Below the pieces are notes generated by a model. That model was not told the DNA's origin, did not search any database, and was given only the letters and a program-made list of their open reading frames with translations. This document shows positions 34,495 through 43,172 of a stretch of 64,000 bases of DNA, piece after piece (the stretch's first letter is position 1; the number at the start of each line of letters is the position of its first letter). The position numbers and the translations under genes were made by a program. This DNA comes from Phycisphaerae bacterium (GTDB lineage: Bacteria > Planctomycetota > Phycisphaerae > UBA1845): contig JANQQK010000091.1 in assembly GCA_028289375.1 (NCBI GenBank), forward strand, positions 1 through 64,000, read 5' to 3'.

Positions 34495-35184
34495 ATGCGT
34501 GAAGGTGACAGAAAACTGACACCCGAACCAGACACATCTCAATCACCCGACACCGCACGCGACGACATGGTGCGCTTCCAGATCGAAGCGCGCGGCGTCA
34601 AGGATCCGCGCGTCCTGGAGGCGATGCGTTCCGTCCCGCGCGAACGATTCGTACCACCCGAACTACACGAATTCGCATTTGAAGACCGGGCCCTGCCCAT
34701 CGCCGAAGATCAGACCATCAGCCAACCCTTCATGGTCGGCTCGATGACGGCACGCCTCCAGGTGCAACCAACCGACCGCGTTCTCGAAATCGGCACCGGC
34801 AGCGGATACCAGACCGCCATCCTCTCCCGCCTCGCCCACGAAATCGTCACGATCGAACGCATCGGCGTCTTGCAATCGTCCGCCGGCAGCATCCTCGAAT
34901 CACTCAACGTCAAAAACGTCCACTTCCACGTCGGCGACGGAACGGCTGGTTGGCCGCCGATGGCGCCGTACGACGGCATCATCGTCACGGCCGGCGCACC
35001 CGACGTCCCACAACCGTTGATCGACCAACTCGCAGACGGTGGCCGCCTCGTCGTGCCCGTCGGTGGCGAGAAAGAACAGGTCCTCACGCTCATCACCCGG
35101 GTCGGCTCGCGCACCACGCGAAAAGACCTCTACCCCTGTCGATTCGTGAAACTCATCGGGGAACATGGTTGGGAATCAGCATGA
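34495..35184 (+). CDS. pcm: Protein-L-isoaspartate O-methyltransferase
   Basis: 229 aa from ATG 34495 (AAGG five bases upstream); ATG 34435 is in frame but has no visible ribosome binding site. Motifs: VPRERFVPPE, the SAM-binding LEIGTGSGYQTAILS with DRV before it, VTIER, and the later ADGGRLVVPVGG. Also visible are QTISQPFMVGSMT, the family element that binds the substrate isoaspartyl site. The enzyme repairs aged proteins by methylating L-isoaspartyl residues in the cytoplasm. It lies tail to tail with the kinase-TPR gene, overlapping it by nine bases, and is divergent from the DUF62 gene. Confidence 0.93.
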   Translation: MREGDRKLTPEPDTSQSPDTARDDMVRFQIEARGVKDPRVLEAMRSVPRERFVPPELHEFAFEDRALPIAEDQTISQPFMVGSMTARLQVQPTDRVLEIGTGSGYQTAILSRLAHEIVTIERIGVLQSSAGSILESLNVKNVHFHVGDGTAGWPPMAPYDGIIVTAGAPDVPQPLIDQLADGGRLVVPVGGEKEQVLTLITRVGSRTTRKDLYPCRFVKLIGEHGWESA

Positions 35185-37329
35185 CGGCCGCTGCTCGGGC
35201 GCATCAAGCAGCCCCTCAGCACGTTCGACCAATTCCCGCCAGAACGTCTGATCCGGATCCACGCGAAGCACCGGCTCGGCTTCTGCGATCACGCGCTCCA
35301 GTTCCGCAACCGTCACACCAGCCCGGTCGATCTCCCCGCAATCGACAACCGAGCGCGCCAGCATGTACTTGATACGGTTCTGACAACCCGGAAGATCGGC
35401 CGCTTTGCCGAGAATGACCCGTGTCTCGCTGATGTCCTCGACCCGGCGAAGCAACCGACCGCGTTCCATCATCAGTTCCGCTTGCGTTACGAACAGATCG
35501 TAACTGCCCCCACTCAGCGCGATCGCATGCTCAACGTGCTGCAGACCTTCCTCGATCAGCGAGCAGCGCTCAACCGCATTCGCGTTGAACTCCAGCAGAT
35601 AGGAACGCGCCAAAAGCGCTAGCGATTCGACATTTTCAGGATCGATCTCCAGGGCGCGACGAAGGGAATCACGGCCCGACACCAGGTCCCCCCGTTCCAT
35701 GTGGGCACGCGCCGCCGCGATGGCCACTTCGAAAAAACTGCGACGCACGTAAATCGCCCGTTCGTAACTTTCGAACGGCTCATCACCGGCCAACCGCATC
35801 GCATCACCGCGCAGCTTCCAGACATCCTCAAGATCAGCGTCGTCAGCCAGGATGCGATCGCAAATCTCGATGCAACCAGCCATGTCCTCGTCCGCCAGCC
35901 GACCCACCGCCCGCGCCAAATCAGCCTGCCATGGAAGCACATCTTTCTTCAACCGCGCCGACTCACGAAGCGCGACCTCCGCCTGCCGAAGTCGATTGCG
36001 GCTTTCAACCAGGTGTGCCCGCGTCCCCGAACGGGTGATGTGCTTGTGCGCTTCGTCGTGCTCCCGAAGAAACATGGTCAGATACAGACGCCCCATCTCG
36101 AACTGCGCCGTCGGCTGATTCGCCAACCGATCGATCGCCCGCTCCATATCCTCCAGCGCATCGTCAAATCGCCCCCGACGAAACAGCGCCATACCCCGAT
36201 AGAAACGCGCCCACGCAAAGTCGGGATGGTCCTTCAGCGTTTCCGTCAATCGCTCGATGATCGCATCAAGTTGTGGGTAGTACCGCAGAATGTTGCCCGA
36301 AATTCGATAAAGCGTGGCGTCCCATTGCGCCAACTCCCGGTTAATCTCCAAACCAAGCGTCTGGAACAGATCAGGATCCGACGTTGGCTGCTTCGGCGCC
36401 GCCCCAACCAGTTTCTGAAACCACGCCGACGTCTCCGGTGTGTCGCCGTTGCCCTCAAGGTATGCAGTAAGTTGATCCCGCACTTCCGACATCGTCTGGA
36501 ATCGCTGACTTCGCTGCTTCTGCATGCAACGCAAAATCAGCGTCTCGATCGAACGCGGTATGGCGGAATTGATCGAACGCGGCATCGGTGGGTCATCATG
36601 AATCACGCCATGCAGAACATCGACAAGATGATCACCAACAAACGGATGCCGACCCGTCAGCAAAAGGAACATCGAAGCGCCAAGCGAATACACATCCGAG
36701 CGCGCATCAACGGCGTGAAGGTCACCGCGCGCCTGCTCCGGCGGCATCAACGCCGGCGTGCCCATAACCGCCCCGTCGTGACTGATCGTTGCCCCCGCAG
36801 AACCCGTCAGATCCCGCGCGATCCCGAAGTCCGTGATGAACGCCCGGCCCGTCTTGTCCACGAGAATGTTCGCAGGCTTGAGATCCCGATGGACAATGCC
36901 CTCCCGATGCGCATGCACGATCGCGTCGGCTGCGTCGCGAACAACCTGCAGCGTGTCGATGAGTCCCAGGTTCGCCTCCGACAGACTCACCCCATCAACA
37001 AACTGCATGGCGATATAGGGTTGCCCATCCGCATCACCGAATTCATACACACGCACGATCGCCGGATTGTCCAGACGAGCCGTGAACCGCGCCTCCCGAC
37101 GAAACCGCTCGATGTCCATCGGTCGCGCGTTGCTCAGAAACTTGAGCGCCACCGGCCGGTCAAGCCCCCTGTCGGTCGCAAGGTAAACAACACCAAACCC
37201 GCCCCGCCCCAGGCACTTAACGAGTGTATACTTCTCGGGTACGTTGATTTCCGTCGGTTCGGTAAGCCCCTCCGGACCAAACAGATCGTGCGTGATGGCT
37301 TGCGTGATAAGATGTTCGTCCGCCGTCAT
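35176..37329 (-). CDS. Soluble serine/threonine protein kinase with C-terminal TPR region
   Basis: 717 aa from ATG 37329. The Hanks-type kinase domain spans about residues 30-300: GRGGFGVVYLA (P-loop), VALKF (Lys), HRDLKPANI (catalytic loop), DFGIARD and GTPALMPPEQARGD (activation segment). All catalytic residues are present. The remaining 400 residues contain helical TPR-like units (FYRGMALFRRGRFDDALEDM, LDNPAIV precedes them), with no membrane span, unlike many bacterial kinases. It is divergent from an ECF-type sigma factor only 52 bases away, an arrangement typical of planctomycetes, and may phosphorylate that factor. Substrates and signals are unknown. Confidence 0.92.
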   Translation of the reverse strand: MTADEHLITQAITHDLFGPEGLTEPTEINVPEKYTLVKCLGRGGFGVVYLATDRGLDRPVALKFLSNARPMDIERFRREARFTARLDNPAIVRVYEFGDADGQPYIAMQFVDGVSLSEANLGLIDTLQVVRDAADAIVHAHREGIVHRDLKPANILVDKTGRAFITDFGIARDLTGSAGATISHDGAVMGTPALMPPEQARGDLHAVDARSDVYSLGASMFLLLTGRHPFVGDHLVDVLHGVIHDDPPMPRSINSAIPRSIETLILRCMQKQRSQRFQTMSEVRDQLTAYLEGNGDTPETSAWFQKLVGAAPKQPTSDPDLFQTLGLEINRELAQWDATLYRISGNILRYYPQLDAIIERLTETLKDHPDFAWARFYRGMALFRRGRFDDALEDMERAIDRLANQPTAQFEMGRLYLTMFLREHDEAHKHITRSGTRAHLVESRNRLRQAEVALRESARLKKDVLPWQADLARAVGRLADEDMAGCIEICDRILADDADLEDVWKLRGDAMRLAGDEPFESYERAIYVRRSFFEVAIAAARAHMERGDLVSGRDSLRRALEIDPENVESLALLARSYLLEFNANAVERCSLIEEGLQHVEHAIALSGGSYDLFVTQAELMMERGRLLRRVEDISETRVILGKAADLPGCQNRIKYMLARSVVDCGEIDRAGVTVAELERVIAEAEPVLRVDPDQTFWRELVERAEGLLDAPEQRPSC

Positions 37330-37381
37330 GACCTTCAGATTAACCCAACACGGCAGCCATTCACAACGAGACCGTGCACCC

Positions 37382-38008
37382 ATGAGCTTTCCCACAACCA
37401 TGTGGACGACCATCCAAAGCGCCGCCAAACGCGATCCCGCCGCTCTCGCGCGCTTCGCCGAGCGCTACCGCCCCGTCATCCGCCAATACCTCGCCGCCAA
37501 GGGACTCTCCGACGCCGACGCCGATGAAGTCTGTCAGGATCTGTTCGTCCGTGTCCTCCGCGGCGACACCCTCGAAAAAGCCGACCCCCGACGCGGACGC
37601 TTCCGAAGCCTGCTTCTCACCATCACCCAAAGGCTCATGATCGATCGCCACCGCCGGCGGCGTGAAGTCGAACTTGAAAACACCGATTGGACCGCCGACG
37701 CCCGAGACCCCGCGTTTGATCGCTCCTGGATACTCCACCTCGCCCAGCAAGCCATTGAGGAGTTAAAATCAGAGGATTCCCCATACTACCTCGTCCTGTG
37801 CGGACATCTTTCAGGCCAGCCGCAGAATCGCCACAAGCTGTGGATCGCGCGGCGAAAGCTCATCGCCATCATCCGCCGCGAAATCGCCCAGACCTGCCAA
37901 TCCCACGAGGAATTCGAAGCAGAAACCGCCTACCTGACCACGTTCCTCAGGCCCGGCAATCGTGGAACGAACGGTCAGAAATCCGACGGCGGGTCGATCG
38001 AAAATTAG
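37382..38008 (+). CDS. ECF-type RNA polymerase sigma factor
   Basis: 208 aa from ATG 37382. Region 2 is clear: ALARFAERYRPVIRQYL, DADADEVCQDLFVRVLRG and GRFRSLLLTITQRLMIDRHRR, matching the core-binding and -10 recognition helices of planctomycete ECF factors. The region 4 part (HLSGQPQNRHKLWIARRKLI) is present but weaker than usual in its helix-turn-helix. The start follows GTGCACCC with no strong ribosome binding site. Divergent from the kinase-TPR gene, with a 52-base shared gap. Likely directs a small regulon controlled by that kinase; targets are not identified. Confidence 0.82.
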   Translation: MSFPTTMWTTIQSAAKRDPAALARFAERYRPVIRQYLAAKGLSDADADEVCQDLFVRVLRGDTLEKADPRRGRFRSLLLTITQRLMIDRHRRRREVELENTDWTADARDPAFDRSWILHLAQQAIEELKSEDSPYYLVLCGHLSGQPQNRHKLWIARRKLIAIIRREIAQTCQSHEEFEAETAYLTTFLRPGNRGTNGQKSDGGSIEN

Positions 38009-38086
38009 TGGGACAACGCAAGGCCTGCGGCGTTACCACAATAGCGACGACGACGAAATCTGATTCCAGATAACGAGGTTCAAACC

Positions 38087-39148
38087 ATGGGTATTCGCTT
38101 GTTTGTCGGGACGGACAAGGGTGCGTTTGTGATCCATTCGCAGGATCGGCGATCGTGGAAAATCGAGGGGCCGATCTTCAAGGGCTGGAAGGTGACCGCC
38201 TCGATGCGCGACCATCGGGGCACCTTTCTGGCCGCCACCGCAAGCTACGTGTATGGGGCGGCCATCCATCGCGCGTCCGATCTGACCGGCGAGTGGACGC
38301 AGGTCGAGCAAAGCCCGCAATACGACAAGGGCGGCCAGCGCAAAATGAAACAGGTCTGGCGATTGGCCGGGAATGAAGAGGCCCTTTACGCCGGCGTCGA
38401 CGAGGCCGGTCTGTTCAAGAGCACCGACGACGGCAACACCTGGCAGCCCATCACGGCGCTTAATGAACATTCGTCTCGCCACGCGTGGCAACCCGGCGCG
38501 GGTGGACTCTGCTGCCACGTCATCCTGCTCGATCCGACGAATGCCAAGCGTCTCTGGTGCGGCATCTCCGCCGTTGGGGTATTTCGGAGTGACGACGGCG
38601 GTGAAAGTTGGCAGCCGAAGAACACCGGCGTGCCCGTCATTCTTGAAGACAAAACGGAACCGGAGGTCGGCTTCTGCGTTCACGGACTGGTTGCGTCGCC
38701 GGACGATCCGAATCGGATCTACCGTCAGGATCATCTCGGCATGTTTCGATCGTCCGACGGTGGTGACAACTGGGAGCGGAACGAGAACGGCTTGCCGTCG
38801 CGGTTTGGATTTCCGATTGCCATGGATCGTCGGACCGGCACACTTTTTGCGGCCCCGCTGGAAAGCGACGAATACCGTCTGCCGTGCGACGGGCGATTGT
38901 GCATCTATCGATCGACCAACAACGGCGACTCGTGGGAGGACGCGAGCAACGGCCTGCCTGACGCCCACGCCTACGAATGTGTTCTCCGCGGGGCGTTGAC
39001 GGTCGACGATCAGGATCCGTGCGGTGTTTACTTCGGGACAACGTCGGGGAGCGTCTATGCGTCGGCTGACGGCGGCGACTCGTGGCAGACGCTGCCGTGT
39101 CGGTTGCCGCGGATTCTGAGCGTGGTGGCGTACGGGGACGACTCCTGA
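38087..39148 (+). CDS. Cytoplasmic BNR/Asp-box beta-propeller protein
   Basis: 353 aa, no signal peptide. It begins MGIRLFVGTDKGAFVI and carries Asp-box motifs STDDGNTWQP, SDDGGESWQP, SSDGGDNWERN, TNNGDSWED and SADGGDSWQT at regular spacing, giving a sialidase/sortilin-like propeller. Catalytic sialidase residues are not evident. GAGG lies eight bases before the ATG. The MoaD/ThiS-like gene begins three bases after its stop and moaA follows, so it is co-transcribed with sulfur-carrier genes. Such BNR-plus-small-ubiquitin-like pairs recur in bacteria to my knowledge, with no settled function. Base composition of this and the next genes is G-rich in third positions, unlike genes to the left. 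Confidence 0.85.
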   Translation: MGIRLFVGTDKGAFVIHSQDRRSWKIEGPIFKGWKVTASMRDHRGTFLAATASYVYGAAIHRASDLTGEWTQVEQSPQYDKGGQRKMKQVWRLAGNEEALYAGVDEAGLFKSTDDGNTWQPITALNEHSSRHAWQPGAGGLCCHVILLDPTNAKRLWCGISAVGVFRSDDGGESWQPKNTGVPVILEDKTEPEVGFCVHGLVASPDDPNRIYRQDHLGMFRSSDGGDNWERNENGLPSRFGFPIAMDRRTGTLFAAPLESDEYRLPCDGRLCIYRSTNNGDSWEDASNGLPDAHAYECVLRGALTVDDQDPCGVYFGTTSGSVYASADGGDSWQTLPCRLPRILSVVAYGDDS

Positions 39149-39151
39149 ATC

Positions 39152-39427
39152 ATGGTGACCATCGAGGTTCAACTGCCGAGTCTGCTGTCGCAAATGGGTC
39201 AATCCGACACGATTCCGGTCGAAGCGGAAACGCTGTCTGAGGCGATGGCTGCCATTATGCGTGACCATCCGAAACTCGGTATTCATCTGTTCGACGAATC
39301 GGGCGGTTTGCGCGAGCACGTGCTGTGCTTCTACAATGGGACGAACACGCGGTGGCTTGATGATCTGGATGTGCCGCTGAAACCCGGCGACGGGTTGCTC
39401 TTTATGCAGGCCGTTTCGGGCGGTTAA
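39152..39427 (+). CDS. MoaD/ThiS family ubiquitin-like sulfur carrier
   Basis: 91 aa with the beta-grasp pattern (TIEVQLPSLL, IPVEAETLSEAMAAI, DDLDVPLKPGDGLLFMQA) and the diagnostic C-terminal Gly-Gly at the very end (VSGG), the site of adenylation and thiocarboxylation. Family members donate sulfur for molybdopterin, thiamine or tungsten cofactor synthesis. It sits between the BNR protein (3 bases upstream) and moaA (about 9 bases downstream), so a MoaD role in molybdopterin synthase is the simplest reading. MoaE, its usual partner, is not in the window. Confidence 0.88.
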   Translation: MVTIEVQLPSLLSQMGQSDTIPVEAETLSEAMAAIMRDHPKLGIHLFDESGGLREHVLCFYNGTNTRWLDDLDVPLKPGDGLLFMQAVSGG

Positions 39428-39436
39428 GATGTTGTG

Positions 39437-40462
39437 ATGGATCGAGTGCGGGATCAGTTCGGGCGTCCGCTGGGGTCGTTGCGGTTGTCGGTGACGGACC
39501 GGTGCAATCTGCGCTGTCAGTACTGCATGCCGGAGGCGGACTACGATTGGCTGCCCAAGGCGGAGATTCTGACGTACGAGGAGATGACAACGCTGGCGGC
39601 GGCGTTCGCGAAGGTCGGTGTGACGAAGCTGCGACTGACCGGCGGCGAGCCGCTATTGCGGCGTGATCTGTCGACGCTGGTCGCGATGCTCTCGGGGCTT
39701 GGGTGTTTTGAAGACATCGCGTTGACGACGAACGGTGTGCTGCTGGCGGAGCAGATTGACGACTTGCTTGCGGCGGGTCTTGGCCGGATCACGATCAGTC
39801 TCGACACGTTGCGGGCGGATCGATACGAGCGCATGACGGGTTCGGATCGTCTGTCCGCGGCCTTGGATGGCATCGAGTCTGCGGTCGCAACCGGGGCGGG
39901 CGGTCTCAAGATCAACATGGTCGTTGTGGGCGGCATGAACGACGACGAGTTGGCCGACATGGTTCGGTTCGGGCAACGCATTGGGGCCGAGGTTCGGTTC
40001 ATCGAGTACATGGATGTCGGCGGTGCGACGCGGTGGTCGGACGATGCGGTGGTGCCAAAAAAGCGCATGCTCGCATCGTTGGCGACAGACTTCGGTACGA
40101 TCGCGGAGGTATCATCCGATCCGCATGCGCCGGCTGATCGGTTCGCGCTGCCGGACGGGACCACATTCGGTGTCATCTCATCCACAACGGCACCGTTTTG
40201 CGGGAATTGCGATCGCAGTCGGATCACGGCAGACGGACACTGGTACACCTGCCTCTATGCCCGTTCGGGGATGGACCTGAAGACGATGTTGCGGGATGGG
40301 GTGAGTGCTGACGAACTGACAGCGACGATTCGTGATCGGTGGTCGCGACGCATCGACCGCGGCGCGGAGGAGCGATTGACGCTCGGACAACGCGGGACGT
40401 TCGTGCCGGTTTCGGAACTGCGGCTGGACCCGCGACTTGAAATGCACACACGCGGCGGCTGA
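39437..40462 (+). CDS. moaA: GTP 3',8-cyclase MoaA
   Basis: 341 aa radical SAM enzyme that makes the first intermediate of molybdenum cofactor from GTP. The N-terminal CNLRCQYCMPEADY holds the CxxxCxxC cluster site. LRLTGGEPLLRRDL and TTNGVLL are standard radical SAM elements. A second cluster site is CGNCDRSRITADGHWYTC (CxxC...C). The C-terminal Gly-Gly (MHTRGG) needed for activity is present. ATG 39437 is used; GTG 39434 is one codon earlier. Follows the MoaD-like gene by about nine bases, completing a BNR-moaD-moaA group. It fits the two molybdenum hydroxylases at the other end of the window. Confidence 0.95.
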   Translation: MDRVRDQFGRPLGSLRLSVTDRCNLRCQYCMPEADYDWLPKAEILTYEEMTTLAAAFAKVGVTKLRLTGGEPLLRRDLSTLVAMLSGLGCFEDIALTTNGVLLAEQIDDLLAAGLGRITISLDTLRADRYERMTGSDRLSAALDGIESAVATGAGGLKINMVVVGGMNDDELADMVRFGQRIGAEVRFIEYMDVGGATRWSDDAVVPKKRMLASLATDFGTIAEVSSDPHAPADRFALPDGTTFGVISSTTAPFCGNCDRSRITADGHWYTCLYARSGMDLKTMLRDGVSADELTATIRDRWSRRIDRGAEERLTLGQRGTFVPVSELRLDPRLEMHTRGG

Positions 40463-40502
40463 CGTCTCGACATGACGCACAACAATCGATACATCATCGT
40501 TC

Positions 40503-41231
40503 ATGAACGACCACTACGCCTCCGATCTGGCCTACATTCATCACGTCGGGTTTGATTTCTACGCGAAGGGGGCTGCTCCATTCATCGTGGATCAGCTACG
40601 GTCAGCCGGCAATGGTGGCCGACGCGTGGTGGACCTTGGCTGTGGGAGTGGCCTGTTGGCCAAAGCCTTCATACGCCGGGGTTATGACGTGGTCGGCATC
40701 GATCAGTCGGCCGCGATGATCAAACTCGCGCGGAAGCAGGTTCCCAAAGCGAAGTTCATTTGCGGTTCGTTCCTGGATGTCGCTCTGCCCGAGGCGGACG
40801 CCTTCACGAGCACGGGTGAGTGCCTGAATTATCTTTTCGACGGGCGGATCAAACGGGCGACGTTGCGAACGTTGTTTCGCCGCATCTACGATCGATTGAC
40901 ACCGGGCGGATTGTTTCTGTTTGACACGGCGGAACCGGGACGCGGGTCGGGACCTCGTGAGCGACACTTCGATGCGAAGGACTGGTCGCTGCTGCTAACG
41001 GTTGACGAGAACAAGAAGACGAACGTGCTCACCCGGCGTATTGTGACGTTTCGCAAGAGCGGCACGTTGTATCGCAAGTCGACTGAGACGCATCGTCTGA
41101 AGTTGTTTCGCGGGGCGGACCTCGTTCGCGACCTGCGGGCGATCGGATTTCGGGCGCGGACGGTGCGGCAATACGGCGATTTCACGTTGCGACCGGGGAT
41201 CGTCGGCGTGATGGCCCGCAAACCTGAATAG
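40503..41231 (+). CDS. Class I SAM-dependent methyltransferase
   Basis: 242 aa. VVDLGCGSGLLAKAFIRRGY (about residues 43-62) is the SAM-binding motif I, VVGIDQSAAMIKLAR is motif II, and LTPGGLFLFDTAEPGRG the later motif. It belongs to the Methyltransf_11/25-like group that acts on small molecules; the substrate cannot be deduced. It starts 40 bases after moaA on the same strand and could be in that transcript. Cytoplasmic, no extra domain. Confidence 0.87.
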   Translation: MNDHYASDLAYIHHVGFDFYAKGAAPFIVDQLRSAGNGGRRVVDLGCGSGLLAKAFIRRGYDVVGIDQSAAMIKLARKQVPKAKFICGSFLDVALPEADAFTSTGECLNYLFDGRIKRATLRTLFRRIYDRLTPGGLFLFDTAEPGRGSGPRERHFDAKDWSLLLTVDENKKTNVLTRRIVTFRKSGTLYRKSTETHRLKLFRGADLVRDLRAIGFRARTVRQYGDFTLRPGIVGVMARKPE

Positions 41232-41366
41232 CGGTTCAGCCGCCATCAACACATGGTGCTTCCGGAACGACGCGACGTGCGATGCACTTCTTCGGAGCAG
41301 ATTCCGGATTCCAGCGCGAGACCCAAGCCAGCAGGGGCATCCAGCGCGGTGAAAAGCGAAATTTAT

Positions 41367-41395
41367 TTGACCAACCATTAATCGATATGTAAACT
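41367..41395 (+). promoter_or_regulatory. Sigma-70 promoter of the MarR/OYE operon
   Basis: TTGACC (41367-41372), a 17-bp spacer, TAAACT (41390-41395). Located about 30 bp upstream of the MarR start codon in a 194-bp intergenic region. Confidence 0.75.
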
Positions 41396-41401
41396 ATCGA
41401 T
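41381..41401. promoter_or_regulatory. Perfect inverted repeat overlapping the -10, likely MarR operator
   Basis: ATCGATA (41381-41387) and TATCGAT (41395-41401) are perfect inverted repeats around a 7-nt spacer that contains most of the -10 element. The size and position fit a MarR-type dimer site causing autorepression. Confidence 0.7.
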
Positions 41402-41425
41402 GAATCATTCAAGTGCGGGAACGAC

Positions 41426-41902
41426 ATGCTCGGCAAGCTGGAACAGGAAATTGGGAAGCGTCAGCCATTCGAGTCGCCGCAGGAGGCGGCGGTGGTGGGC
41501 CTGCTTCGGACCCATGATCTGATTCAGTACCGGTTCGGGCGGCTGTTCCGTGAGCATGGGCTTAGTCAGCCGCAATACAACATCCTGCGGATTCTCCGCG
41601 GCGAGGGGAAACCACTGCCCTGCCTTGAGATCGGTCGGCGGATGATTGCGAAGGTTCCGGCGATTACCCACCTGATCGACAAGCTCGAGAAGCGGGAATT
41701 GGTCCGGCGATCGCGATGCGAAAAGGACAGGCGGGTGTGGTATGTCTCGCTGACCGAGGCCGGGCGCGCGCTTGTGGGGCAACTCGATGAACCGGTGCGC
41801 GCGATGGATGCGTCGCTGTGTACCGGGCTGTCGGATGACGAATGCAGAGAACTTGTGAGGTTGATGGACAAGGCGAGAGACGGAATAAGGACGACGACAT
41901 GA
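41426..41902 (+). CDS. MarR family transcriptional regulator
   Basis: 158 aa winged helix-turn-helix protein. LSQPQYNILRILRG, LEIGRRMIAKVPAITHLIDKLEKRELVRR (recognition region, residues about 68-95) and the wing CEKDRRVWYVSLTEAG follow the MarR pattern. The stop overlaps the start of the downstream Old Yellow Enzyme gene (ATGA), so the two are translationally coupled. A palindrome overlaps its own -10 element, so it probably represses itself and the reductase until an electrophile or small ligand is bound. One Cys (CLEIG) near the DNA-binding region and one in the wing (CEKD) could sense thiol-reactive compounds; this is inference. Confidence 0.92.
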   Translation: MLGKLEQEIGKRQPFESPQEAAVVGLLRTHDLIQYRFGRLFREHGLSQPQYNILRILRGEGKPLPCLEIGRRMIAKVPAITHLIDKLEKRELVRRSRCEKDRRVWYVSLTEAGRALVGQLDEPVRAMDASLCTGLSDDECRELVRLMDKARDGIRTTT

Positions 41903-43011
41903 CACAGAACAATCAGGCGTTGATGACCCCGTTTGACCTTCGCGGACTGAACCTTGGCAACCGCGTTGTGATGGCTCCGATGACGCGATCTCGTGCCGGC
42001 ACGCAACGCATGCCGAATGCGATGATGGCGGAATACTATGCACAGCGCGCGTCGGCGGGGTTGATCATCACCGAAGCCACGACGATCTCCGAGCAGGCGA
42101 ACGGGTGGAATGAATCGCCCGGCATCTACACGGATGAGATGGCCGACGCGTGGCGACAGGTCGTGGACGCGGTTCACGACGCGGGCGGTACGATCTTTAT
42201 GCAACTTTGGCATTGCGGGCGCGCGTCGCACAGCAGTTTTCATAACGGCGAGCCTGCTGTGTCGCCGTCGGCGATCAAGATCAACGAGGAATACATCCAC
42301 ACGCCGATCGGCAAGCAGCCGCATGAGACGCCTCGGGCGTTGGAGACGGCTGAAATTGCAGACATCGTGGCCGACTACCGCGCGGCAGCAGAACGTGCGA
42401 AATGCGCGGGATTCGACGGCGTCGAGATTCACTCGGCCAACGGGTACCTGCTCGATTCGTTCCTACAGTCAAAGACCAACCATCGGACGGACCAGTACGG
42501 TGGCAGCATCGAGAATCGGTATCGGATGCTCGACGAGGTGGTGCGTGCGGTGGGTGAAGTCTGGCCAATGAACCGCATCGGTGTGCGGTTGTCACCCAAC
42601 GGGTCGTTCAACGATATGGGCTCGCCGGATTTTCGCGAGCAGTTCCTGCATGTCGCGAAGCAGTTGGATGGTTTCGGGCTGGCGTACCTGCACGTGATGG
42701 ATGGGCTGGCGTTCGGGTCGCATGGTCTTGGTGAACCGATGACACTTGCGGAATTTCGTGCTGTGTTCAGCGGTCCGCTGATGGGCAACTGCGGATACAC
42801 GCAGGAAACGGCGGAGGCTGCCATCGCGCGTGGCGATGCGGATTTGATTTCGTTTGGTCGGCCTTTCATCAGCAATCCGGACCTGGTCCGACGCTTCGCG
42901 GAGAACCTGCCACTGAATCCCGACGCTGAGGTATCGCAGTGGTACAGCCCCACCGGGCGCGACGGTTACACCGACTTTCCAACCCATGAGCAACGCAAGC
43001 AGGCCTGTTGA
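41899..43011 (+). CDS. Old Yellow Enzyme family NADH:flavin oxidoreductase (alkene reductase)
   Basis: 370 aa from ATG 41899, with AAGGA seven bases upstream. FMN-binding barrel motifs: VVMAPMTRSRAG, FMQLWHCGRASHSSF, VEIHSANGYLLDSFLQ (His/Asn pair that binds the substrate carbonyl), TNHRTDQYGGSIENRYR and DLISFGRPFISNPDLVRR. This is the NemA/OPR-type subgroup that reduces activated C=C bonds in enones, nitro-esters and maleimides with NAD(P)H. It overlaps the MarR gene by four bases. Regulation by the MarR protein through the palindromic operator is likely. Cytoplasmic; a role in removing reactive electrophiles is inferred. Confidence 0.93.
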   Translation: MTQNNQALMTPFDLRGLNLGNRVVMAPMTRSRAGTQRMPNAMMAEYYAQRASAGLIITEATTISEQANGWNESPGIYTDEMADAWRQVVDAVHDAGGTIFMQLWHCGRASHSSFHNGEPAVSPSAIKINEEYIHTPIGKQPHETPRALETAEIADIVADYRAAAERAKCAGFDGVEIHSANGYLLDSFLQSKTNHRTDQYGGSIENRYRMLDEVVRAVGEVWPMNRIGVRLSPNGSFNDMGSPDFREQFLHVAKQLDGFGLAYLHVMDGLAFGSHGLGEPMTLAEFRAVFSGPLMGNCGYTQETAEAAIARGDADLISFGRPFISNPDLVRRFAENLPLNPDAEVSQWYSPTGRDGYTDFPTHEQRKQAC

Positions 43012-43172
43012 TGCGCCCGATCGGAGTGTGACGATGCGTTAAGAGATCGAGACGACGATCCAGCGTCGGCGTGCCCTTGCCATTGGGTGGTGAAACCCGA
43101 ACAATGGCCATCGATGGGGGCGACCGGCGTTGGGTCGTCCATTCGACGTTAATGGCGTCACTCGGGATTCGC

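Noticed and set aside
35701..37527. A 608-codon plus-strand frame opposite the kinase-TPR gene
   Set aside because: It is antisense to a kinase with all catalytic motifs and has no recognisable domain.
38033..39319. A 428-codon minus-strand frame opposite the BNR gene
   Set aside because: The plus-strand gene has five Asp-boxes and a ribosome binding site; the minus reading is Arg-rich without motifs.
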